A DNA stretch of 22,458 nt, taken from the IMG/VR virus record IMGVR_UViG_3300030451_004171, positions 1-22,458 of that record, one strand, 5' to 3'. A program made the position numbers and the translations under genes. A model generated the notes under the pieces. The model ran no database searches, was not told the DNA's origin, and saw nothing but the letters and a program-made list of their open reading frames with translations. Of the stretch, positions 5,094 to 10,768 are shown one piece after another (position 1 is the stretch's first letter; every line of letters starts with the position of its first letter). Source of the DNA: a virus.

Positions 5094-5711
5094 ATGTTTA
5101 AAGTACCAGAACAAATTATAAAAATAGCTGATAAGTATAAGTTAAGTTTGCCTAAGAGTCCAGCAGATAAAAATGCAGATATTTGGTGTGTTGGTAAGAA
5201 CTTTATATTAAAACACGATGCACTTACTAGGATTGCAAAAGTTGAAGGCATCATATTTCATCAGCCACAAATAACAGAAATAAAAAGCGATAATAAATAT
5301 TATGGCTTTATGATGATTGGAGAAGCAGAATTAGATGGTATGAAAATATGGACTACTGCCGATTCAACAAAAGAAAATACAATGGCTAAGTATTATATCA
5401 ATATGTGTGAAAAAAGGCTTAGAGATAGGCTTACACTTAAGCTATTAGATTTATATGAATATGGATTATATTCTGATGTAGAGGCTGAAGATTTTAAAAA
5501 GCCAGTTGAAGATAAGCCGATGACAAAATATCAAGCCACTCAAATAGTTAATATACTAAAACATCAAGTGGGTTATGATAAAGACGTTGTAAAGGCTATT
5601 ATGAGAGATTTAACACACGCAGAGGCAATCGATGTTTTAGACCATTTTCATAGTGGCAGGATTGAGGAAGCAATAGAAACTTTTTACAAACTATATAAAG
5701 GAGAAAAATAA
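5094..5711 (+). CDS. Putative single-strand DNA annealing protein (Erf/Rad52-like)
   Basis: No exact family assignment, but the architecture resembles phage annealing proteins. An N-terminal core (about residues 1-118) includes ADIWCVGKNFILKHDALTRI (residues 28-47) and NTMAKYYINMCEKRLRDRLT (about 95-114), like the helix AEKRAxDRxxLKLL that closes the core of such proteins, followed by LYEYGLYSDVEAEDFK. A helical C-terminal domain (about 138-205) follows. These proteins pair complementary single strands in recombination-dependent replication. The next gene is an SSB whose start overlaps this stop (TAATG), the usual partner arrangement. The ATG follows AAAGGAGAGTTAAG. The family assignment is from memory of motifs and needs a profile search. 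Confidence 0.6.
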   Translation: MFKVPEQIIKIADKYKLSLPKSPADKNADIWCVGKNFILKHDALTRIAKVEGIIFHQPQITEIKSDNKYYGFMMIGEAELDGMKIWTTADSTKENTMAKYYINMCEKRLRDRLTLKLLDLYEYGLYSDVEAEDFKKPVEDKPMTKYQATQIVNILKHQVGYDKDVVKAIMRDLTHAEAIDVLDHFHSGRIEEAIETFYKLYKGEK

Positions 5712-6145
5712 TGAGTGCATTTAAATTTGAAGTTGGTAAACCTAGAGAAGTTATACTTGGTTTTGATAAGCCTAAACAAGGTACAAATAGTTATGGTAAT
5801 TGGTATTTATATGGTATTAAAAATGGCGATTTGTCAAGTGATGAAGATGCTTTCTTTGCAACACAAACACTTCACACCATGATACAAACAGTAGGTGCAG
5901 GAGAGGGTGATAAAATCAAAATTGAAAAATGTCAAGAGGGTGGAGTAGATTTTTTCAAAGTAAATGATTTAACTATGAATGACATGAATAGTGGTGGCTC
6001 TGCACAAAAAATTGCAGAATCTAGTCCACACCCTTTGCAATCAGAGATACAAAATAATATATCTTATGATGACTTATTAGAAAAGTATAAAGATCTCAAA
6101 TCAAGGTACGAGGAACTTAAGAATGCAAACGATATACCTTTCTAA
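5711..6145 (+). CDS. ssb: Single-stranded DNA-binding protein
   Basis: The N-terminal region (about residues 1-95) has an OB-fold-like pattern with NSYGNWYLYGIKNGDLSSDE (residues 26-45) and GDKIKIEKCQEGGVDFFKVN. A polar linker rich in Ser/Asn and a coiled-coil-like Lys/Glu stretch (about 117-138) follow. The last residues NDIPF match the conserved acidic tip (DDIPF) through which bacterial SSBs recruit partner proteins; this is the strongest evidence. It coats single-stranded DNA in replication and recombination. The start overlaps the stop of the annealing protein, with GGAGAAAA as RBS. Confidence 0.82.
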   Translation: MSAFKFEVGKPREVILGFDKPKQGTNSYGNWYLYGIKNGDLSSDEDAFFATQTLHTMIQTVGAGEGDKIKIEKCQEGGVDFFKVNDLTMNDMNSGGSAQKIAESSPHPLQSEIQNNISYDDLLEKYKDLKSRYEELKNANDIPF

Positions 6146-6158
6146 GCAAGGCAGAATA

Positions 6159-6548
6159 ATGTTTGATGATAGTGAAATAACTTTCGATATGTTTTATAAA
6201 TTATATCCAAGAAAAGTTGGTAGATTTATGGCTAACAAATCATTTAATAAACTAAAAAAAGCTGATAAGAAGTTAGCTTATGATGGATTATTAAATTATA
6301 TAAAGATTTGGAAGCACGATAAAACAGAAAAGCAGTTTATACCTCATCCTTCTACTTGGCTGAATCAGAGAAGATGGGAGGATGAGATAGACGTGCCTAA
6401 AACAAAGAAACAAAAAACTCAGAATGTGAATCTCGAAGTCATGCAGTATCGCAAAAAGCAACAAGAATTACTCGATAAATCTGCCGATACAAATGAAATA
6501 AGAGAGGCATTGTCTGGGTTTTTAGGAAGAAAAAATGGAAGAAAATAA
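6159..6548 (+). CDS. Replication protein with phage O/helicase-loader-like domain (129 aa)
   Basis: An ATG at 6123 would overlap the SSB gene; the ATG at 6159, after AAGGCAGAATA, is preferred. The sequence FYKLYPRKVGRF (about residues 11-22), a Lys-rich helix and FIPHPSTWLNQRRWEDE (about 66-82) form a pattern found in phage replication proteins of the lambda O/DnaD-like and helicase-loader type. Here it appears almost alone, without the usual winged-helix N-terminal domain. It follows SSB and the annealing protein in one operon, which fits a role in recruiting the host replication machinery. The Gln/Lys-rich C-terminus is probably disordered. The role is inferred from motif and context. Confidence 0.55.
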   Translation: MFDDSEITFDMFYKLYPRKVGRFMANKSFNKLKKADKKLAYDGLLNYIKIWKHDKTEKQFIPHPSTWLNQRRWEDEIDVPKTKKQKTQNVNLEVMQYRKKQQELLDKSADTNEIREALSGFLGRKNGRK

Positions 6549-6720
6549 AATAATAAACAAGATAAATCAATATCGTCAGCAAGTGCATTTGGAGTATGAT
6601 GATCCTCAATTAGATATGATAATAAAAACATTATTTAATTCTGTGCTTATTATGAAAGATAGTAAATACGATGTTGCAGATAAAGCATTGAAAGAAATAT
6701 CTAAATATTTAGGAGATTAA
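6535..6720 (+). CDS. Hypothetical helical protein (61 aa)
   Basis: Unrecognised. The small, mostly helical, acidic protein starts MEENKIINKINQYRQQVHLE. The ATG lies inside the end of the previous gene (14-base overlap), with GGAAGAAAAA as RBS, showing coupling. It ends one base before the next gene's start. Confidence 0.65.
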   Translation: MEENKIINKINQYRQQVHLEYDDPQLDMIIKTLFNSVLIMKDSKYDVADKALKEISKYLGD

Positions 6721-6721
6721 T

Positions 6722-6955
6722 ATGAATGCAAAAGAATATAATTTAAGGCGAGTATATCTTTGTCGTTATAAAGACTTAAATACTGAAATATGTAGCTTTC
6801 ATGCCAATCAAATATCGGCAAAAAAAGCACAAGTAAAGTATAAAAAAGAGTATAATATTGAAGCTATAATTGAAATGAAAAAAGTAGGCTATAGCAAGAA
6901 AGGTTTTTTAGATTTTTTTAATAAGTATGGTATCATACATAAAACAAAGGATTAG
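6722..6955 (+). CDS. Hypothetical basic protein (77 aa)
   Basis: Unrecognised. The Lys/Tyr-rich protein has two cysteines (C14, C24) and a Lys-rich middle (ISAKKAQVKYKKEY, about residues 31-44) that could bind nucleic acid. RBS GGAGATTAAT lies directly before the ATG. Its TAG stop at 6953-6955 is followed at once by the large nested hairpin element at 6959. Confidence 0.65.
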   Translation: MNAKEYNLRRVYLCRYKDLNTEICSFHANQISAKKAQVKYKKEYNIEAIIEMKKVGYSKKGFLDFFNKYGIIHKTKD

Positions 6956-6958
6956 AAT

Positions 6959-7020
6959 TAGGGGTAAGGTTTTTTCTTAACTCTCTTTGGCTGCCCAGCC
7001 AAAACCCCTCCTTACCCCTA
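6959..7020 (+). ncRNA. Nested-hairpin RNA element between two genes
   Basis: An outer perfect 11-bp stem TAGGGGTAAGG (6959-6969)/CCTTACCCCTA (7010-7020) encloses a second stem TTTGGCT/AGCCAAA (6986-6992/6997-7003) with loop GCCC. Between them lies the unpaired TTTTTTCTTAACTCTC (6970-6985). No T run follows, so it is not a simple terminator. TCTTAACTCTC (6975-6985) is the exact complement of the RBS/start region GAGAGTTAAGA at 5084-5094, and CCTCCTTA (7007-7014) equals the conserved 16S rRNA 3' end. AGAATTA flanks it directly (6954-6960 and 7020-7026). It ends 8 bases before the next ATG, where an RBS should be. Possible roles: translational switch, processing site, or tiny mobile element. Confidence 0.6.
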
Positions 7021-7028
7021 GAATTATT

Positions 7029-7148
7029 ATGAAAGCAAAAATATATAAAGAACTAGATTACGTTTATATAGTCAATGGAAAGAAGTTTGTCTGTAAAAAG
7101 AAAGCTGAAAAATATGCTGAAACAATTTATAAAAAATTAAAAGACTAA
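7029..7148 (+). CDS. 39-residue basic protein upstream of the methyltransferase
   Basis: Found by hand: ATG 7029, 39 residues, Lys/Tyr-rich, starting MKAKIYKELDYVYIVNGKKF. It has no SD: the bases before the ATG are the C-rich arm of the nested hairpin and AGAATTATT. Its stop overlaps the methyltransferase ATG (TAATG), and that gene also lacks its own SD, so this ORF may act as a coupling leader. Alternatively it is a small DNA-binding accessory protein. Confidence 0.5.
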   Translation: MKAKIYKELDYVYIVNGKKFVCKKKAEKYAETIYKKLKD

Positions 7149-7786
7149 TGAAAGTTTTAGAATTATTTGCAGGATCGAGGAGCTTTTCAAAAGTAGCAGA
7201 AAAATATGGATGGAATACATATACAACAGATCTTGAGCCTTTTGATAAGATAGACCAAGTATGTGACATATTTGATTTTGATATGTATAAAATGGGCAAA
7301 GATTTTGGAATACCTGATGTAATATGGGCAAGTCCACCATGTACTACATTTAGTGTAGCTAGTATTGGACATCATTGGAAAGGTGGTAATCAAGCATACA
7401 TACCAAAAACTCAAGAAGCAGAATTAGGAATAAAAATTGTTGAAAAGACATGGAACATTATAAAAGCAGTTAAGGGTGCAAATCCAAATTTAATTTTTAT
7501 TATAGAAAATCCTAGAGGCTTATTAAGAAAGTTAGACATCATACCACATAAACCTAAAACAGCATGGTATTGTCAATATGGAGATGATAGAGCAAAACCT
7601 ACTGATTTATGGGTTAATTTTGATTTTACTCCTAAAAAATGTAAAAATGGGAATCCTGAGTGCCATCATCAGCCAGCTCCAAGAGGTAGTAGAACTGGAA
7701 CTCAGGGATTAAAGAATGCTTATGAAAGAAGTAAAGTTCCAGAAAATTTATGTAAAGAAATAATAAATAACATTATCGAGATTTAA
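7148..7786 (+). CDS. C5-cytosine DNA methyltransferase, compact phage orphan
   Basis: Motif I is LELFAGSRSF (4-13, AdoMet binding; R11 where a Gly is usual). Motif IV is ASPPCTTFS (61-69) with C65 as the nucleophile that attacks cytosine C6. Motif VI is ENPRG (120-124; family ENV). A motif-VIII-like segment is QYGDDRAKPTDLW (143-155), and SKVPENLCKEI (195-205) resembles the final motif. The enzyme would transfer a methyl group from AdoMet to cytosine C5 in DNA, probably to protect phage DNA from host nucleases. At 212 residues it is much shorter than typical enzymes (above 300), so its target-recognition domain is tiny or absent. No partner restriction enzyme is recognisable. It is coupled to the 39-residue ORF. 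Confidence 0.8.
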   Translation: MKVLELFAGSRSFSKVAEKYGWNTYTTDLEPFDKIDQVCDIFDFDMYKMGKDFGIPDVIWASPPCTTFSVASIGHHWKGGNQAYIPKTQEAELGIKIVEKTWNIIKAVKGANPNLIFIIENPRGLLRKLDIIPHKPKTAWYCQYGDDRAKPTDLWVNFDFTPKKCKNGNPECHHQPAPRGSRTGTQGLKNAYERSKVPENLCKEIINNIIEI

Positions 7787-7903
7787 ATGCCAAATAAAAA
7801 AGCCAAACAAAGAAAAATGGACAGAAAGAGAAAAAACTTAGAGATAAGACAGTATAAACGATTGCAAAAAAAATTAAGGAAACAAAATGGCTCATCCAAG
7901 TAA
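7787..7903 (+). CDS. Small very basic protein (38 aa)
   Basis: Found by hand: the ATG directly follows the methyltransferase stop. The 38 residues are nearly half Lys/Arg and start MPNKKAKQRKMDRKRKNLEI. It overlaps the next gene by 17 bases and contains that gene's RBS (AAGGAAACAAA). Similar tiny basic ORFs occur in many phages. It may bind nucleic acid; function unknown. Confidence 0.5.
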   Translation: MPNKKAKQRKMDRKRKNLEIRQYKRLQKKLRKQNGSSK

Positions 7904-8207
7904 AGTAAAGGGCAACAAGTTTGAAAGAGATATTGTAAACAAAGCAAAAGAATTTGGATTAGAATCCAAGAGAGCCTACGCATCTAATGGAGAATCATTA
8001 GGAATGCACGCTGAAGTTGATTTACTTATAAAAGACTACAAAATACAGGCAAAAATACGAAAAAGCATAGCCTCCTACTTACTGCCTAATGAAAATGTAG
8101 ACGCACAAATTATAAGACAAGACAGAGGCGAGGCTTATATTGTGTTAAGGTTAGAAGATTGGCTAGAACTTATTAGCAGTACCACTAACAATAATGTGGG
8201 AAGCTAA
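7887..8207 (+). CDS. Holliday-junction-resolvase-like PD-(D/E)XK nuclease (106 aa)
   Basis: The order of motifs matches the archaeal Hjc-type resolvase fold: KGNKFERDIVNKAKEFG (residues 8-24, conserved Glu13), KRAYASNGES (28-37, the conserved Ser/Gly loop), AEVDLLI (42-48, Asp45) and KIQAKIRK (52-59, where the family has E/Q-x-K; Q54, K56). The length of about 106 residues fits. Such enzymes cut four-way DNA junctions made during recombination or replication, before packaging. A following HNH protein, a second nuclease and a recombination-protein-like gene support a DNA-processing role. Gln54 replacing the usual acidic residue is known in part of the superfamily. Confidence 0.65.
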   Translation: MAHPSKVKGNKFERDIVNKAKEFGLESKRAYASNGESLGMHAEVDLLIKDYKIQAKIRKSIASYLLPNENVDAQIIRQDRGEAYIVLRLEDWLELISSTTNNNVGS

Positions 8208-8240
8208 TGGCGATAATATCATATAGATGTGGAAGCATTG

Positions 8241-8528
8241 ATGAGTGTTGCTGCTAATAAAGACTCTTTAAAGTATTTAGACTATATTCGAGGATGTTAT
8301 TGTCTAATATGCTTTTCAGAGAAGCCAGATCCTGACCATCTTGAAGCAATCGGTATGGGGGGAAATCGTAGAAAACCCACACTCAAACACTACTCAGCCA
8401 TCCCTTTGTGCCGATTGCATCACTCTGAAAGACATAGTCTTGGAACAAAACGATTTGAAGATAAATATAAAATAAATTTATGGTACGAGTGTTTTAGATT
8501 ATTAAGGGATTACTTTGTTAATAAATAA
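8241..8528 (+). CDS. HNH-like endonuclease (95 aa)
   Basis: The start is placed at the ATG at 8241, five bases after GGAAG; a GTG at 8229 in frame is possible but has no RBS. The protein has CLIC (a zinc knuckle pair), then PDPDHLEAIGMGG with the DH of an HNH core, and PLCRLHHSERHSLG carrying a third Cys and the His cluster. This matches small phage HNH proteins related to the YbcO/DUF968 group, often near recombination genes. It probably nicks or cuts branched or single-stranded DNA. It overlaps the next gene, which uses a TTG start. Confidence 0.65.
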   Translation: MSVAANKDSLKYLDYIRGCYCLICFSEKPDPDHLEAIGMGGNRRKPTLKHYSAIPLCRLHHSERHSLGTKRFEDKYKINLWYECFRLLRDYFVNK

Positions 8529-9006
8529 AAAAAGAAAAGATTACTGTAATAAAACAGGTAAAGAAACTGAAAAATTTTATGAATCTATTGTTAAATCTAG
8601 GGGTAGAAAAGTAATAAAATCGAGCAAAGAAGATGATATGTACAAACATATTGATTATTATGTAGATGGTATGTCTGTAGATGTTAAGGGAAACAGGCAT
8701 TTAGATTGTATTTGGCTAGAAACAAAAAATGTTCATGGTAATAAAGGATGGTTACATGGAGAAGCCGAATTTATTATATTTGATATAAAAGAATTATATT
8801 CTTTTTGTTGTTTTAAAAGAGTTGATTTATTAGAATTTATAAAAAAGAATGTTTTTGAATATACAAGCATTAAAGATGAATTTTTAAAATTTTACAGTAG
8901 AAAAAAATGGAATAGACATGATGAGGTTGTAAAAGTAAAATACAATCACATAAAACACTTACAAAAAGGAATATTAAATTACAAACAATATGAAATTTAC
9001 AGCTAA
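8515..9006 (+). CDS. PD-(D/E)XK-like phage nuclease (163 aa)
   Basis: The frame begins at TTG 8515, five bases after AAGGGAT; the first in-frame ATG (8638) would remove the conserved N-terminus, so TTG is preferred. Recognisable pieces are KETEKFYESIVKSRG (N-terminal helix with Glu), MYKHIDYYVDGMSVDVKG (catalytic Asp and D-x-K) and WLETKNVHGNKGWLHGEAEF. The pattern is like uncharacterised nucleases of large marine phages. It should cut DNA with Mg2+, with the substrate unknown. It overlaps the HNH gene by 14 bases and the following gene by 17 bases. Confidence 0.6.
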   Translation: MLINKKRKDYCNKTGKETEKFYESIVKSRGRKVIKSSKEDDMYKHIDYYVDGMSVDVKGNRHLDCIWLETKNVHGNKGWLHGEAEFIIFDIKELYSFCCFKRVDLLEFIKKNVFEYTSIKDEFLKFYSRKKWNRHDEVVKVKYNHIKHLQKGILNYKQYEIYS

Positions 9007-9328
9007 AGTAAAAAATGGCTCACTATCGTTTCACGATTATCAGAGCTTAAAACGATATTTAAATGGTGTTAAGGGTGAAGTATGGGTTGATATAAAAGAA
9101 GCCCCTAAATCACGTTCTCCTAAGCAAAATGGCTATTATAGGACTATATTAAGAGATTTAGCCAGAGAGTTAGGCGATACAGAAGATGAGATGCACGAAG
9201 TTATGAAATCTCATTTTAAAATAACATCTACGAAAGATTTAACTCAAGAAGAATTTACTGAATTTTTAGATAGAATTATTAGATGGGCAGCAGGATTTGG
9301 CTATCCTGTTAGAGATCCTAGAAAATAA
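8990..9328 (+). CDS. Phage recombination accessory protein, NinB-like (112 aa)
   Basis: SRSPKQNGYYRTILRDLARE (residues 41-60), then DTEDEMHEVMKSHF, and TQEEFTEFLDRIIRWAAGFG near the end form a pattern common in phage genes annotated as NinB-like or hypothetical. In lambda, NinB (Orf) is a recombination mediator that works with SSB. The ATG lies inside the previous gene with no strong RBS beyond coupling. It is the last rightward gene, and its TAA abuts the TAG of the convergent gene. The family assignment is tentative. Confidence 0.5.
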   Translation: MKFTAKVKNGSLSFHDYQSLKRYLNGVKGEVWVDIKEAPKSRSPKQNGYYRTILRDLARELGDTEDEMHEVMKSHFKITSTKDLTQEEFTEFLDRIIRWAAGFGYPVRDPRK

Positions 9329-10327
9329 CTACCAAACTTCCCTAATATTCATAGACACGTCAAAGGTTCTGTGAGCCACTTGATTGAATGTAAGTGAGTC
9401 TTGGTCTATCTGACATAGTGCAAATTCTAAATCCTTATCTCCATCGTCTGCTGTTGGATTAGAGCCTGCTGAATTAGGGCAGAACCAAAATCTTAAATTT
9501 CCATTGAGTGTTAATCCGAAGAAGCTAGCCATAGATGTATCAAACACATAGTTACCATCAGTAACTGTAAAGAATTTGTTAGGATTATTGGCTTTGTTAA
9601 AGACATCGTCATCAGCCATATAACTAAACTTAACTTGCCATGTTCTTCTTTGTGTATTTGCAACCAACTTATAATCGTGTTCATTTTTATCTTTCAATGT
9701 CCAAGCTGGTAAGTCACCCCAATGTGGTTGCCCTAAGTGGTTTATATTAGTGATTGTGTTGCCACCTACTGTAGATTGATTTGTGATACCATCAAATTCT
9801 GTTATAAGTTTTACTTGTAGGTCTGGCGAGTGGCTTGGCTCAAACCATCTTCCAAAGCTAACTGCACCTATTTTAGCAGGTTGAAATAAAGTAAATTGCA
9901 AATTATTACAATTACTACCACCTTCATTTGTTCTTATATCTACAAAAGTATATCCATCTGCTTCTGCTTCGAGTGTAAATGCACTACCTGTATTGCCATT
10001 TATAATACTTTTTGTATTTTGAGCTAAATTTATTGGAGTTGATGCTCCAATTACCAGAGTAAAGTTTTTTGTTGCTAAAGTATGAGCAAATACGCCTAAA
10101 TACAATCCTGAACTTTCTGATTGTGGTGTGTTTGTAAGAAGCTGATCAAGCTCTATACTAAGTTTGTTGATTTGAAAACTAAAAATATCATCATCATATT
10201 CTTTCACATTTACAGGGTTCATATCCCACATATCAGGTGCATCACTTCCATCATAATATCCTAACGCTTTTAAATACTGTGGTATATCTGCATAAAATCT
10301 ACAGGTTTGTATTGTTCTTTTCGCCAT
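9329..10327 (-). CDS. Structural protein at the distal end of the late region (332 aa)
   Basis: Unrecognised in detail. The N-terminus is MAKRTIQTCRFYADIPQYLK; the rest is rich in Asn, Thr, Gly and aromatic residues, with expected beta structure (FGRWFEPSHSPDLQVKLITE, NLRFWFCPNSAGSNPTADDG). No coiled coil, signal peptide or enzyme motif is seen. It is the last gene of the leftward late operon after the tip/hub proteins, where receptor-binding or fibre proteins usually lie. RBS AGGAGATAGGG precedes the ATG. No terminator follows before the convergent gene. Confidence 0.6.
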   Translation of the reverse strand: MAKRTIQTCRFYADIPQYLKALGYYDGSDAPDMWDMNPVNVKEYDDDIFSFQINKLSIELDQLLTNTPQSESSGLYLGVFAHTLATKNFTLVIGASTPINLAQNTKSIINGNTGSAFTLEAEADGYTFVDIRTNEGGSNCNNLQFTLFQPAKIGAVSFGRWFEPSHSPDLQVKLITEFDGITNQSTVGGNTITNINHLGQPHWGDLPAWTLKDKNEHDYKLVANTQRRTWQVKFSYMADDDVFNKANNPNKFFTVTDGNYVFDTSMASFFGLTLNGNLRFWFCPNSAGSNPTADDGDKDLEFALCQIDQDSLTFNQVAHRTFDVSMNIREVW

Positions 10328-10336
10328 CCCTATCTC

Positions 10337-10768
10337 CTAAATACTTGATTTTTTTATAATCCTACTTGTTTTATCTTTTTTTTCTATTTCTTCATATTTT
10401 CTAGCATCAAAATTAAAATCACTTACATCGCTGTTCCATGTAATTCTGTCTAAATTAACTATTTTAGAAAGTATAGATGTTTGATTCCATGAAACTACTT
10501 TACATTCTATGATGTCTATTTCTCCAATGTAATGTAAAAATTCAGATTCAAACTTTCTTTGAGCAAAAGAAAATATAATTATTACATTCCGACCAATTCT
10601 TTGTGTCCATCCATCACCTAATTTATTTATACCTTTTATTTTACCAGTATAAAAAATTTGAACAGCAGCAGGCTCGCCATTTGTTCTTAAATTCATAGTT
10701 CCTTTACCATAAGTTAGTCGTGCTTGTGTGACTTGTGGCATTTCTTTTGTTCTAAATTTAGCCTTCAT
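10337..10768 (-). CDS. Hypothetical tail-associated protein (143 aa)
   Basis: Unrecognised. The start is set at the ATG at 10768 (MKAKFRTKEMPQVTQA), eight bases after AAGGA; the longer frame from 10798 begins inside the upstream gene without an RBS. The protein looks beta-rich (FYTGKIKGINKL, NVIIIFSFAQRKF, HYIGEIDIIECKVVSW) with a basic Lys/Arg tail. It overlaps the dockerin-bearing gene by 11 bases, so translation is coupled. Placement in the baseplate/tip cluster suggests a tail-tip part. Confidence 0.6.
   Translation of the reverse strand: MKAKFRTKEMPQVTQARLTYGKGTMNLRTNGEPAAVQIFYTGKIKGINKLGDGWTQRIGRNVIIIFSFAQRKFESEFLHYIGEIDIIECKVVSWNQTSILSKIVNLDRITWNSDVSDFNFDARKYEEIEKKDKTSRIIKKSSI

Noticed and set aside
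8207-8257. 16-codon ORF ending in three cysteines, overlapping the resolvase-like stop
   Set aside because: Too short, no RBS of its own, and overlaps the HNH gene start; probably chance.
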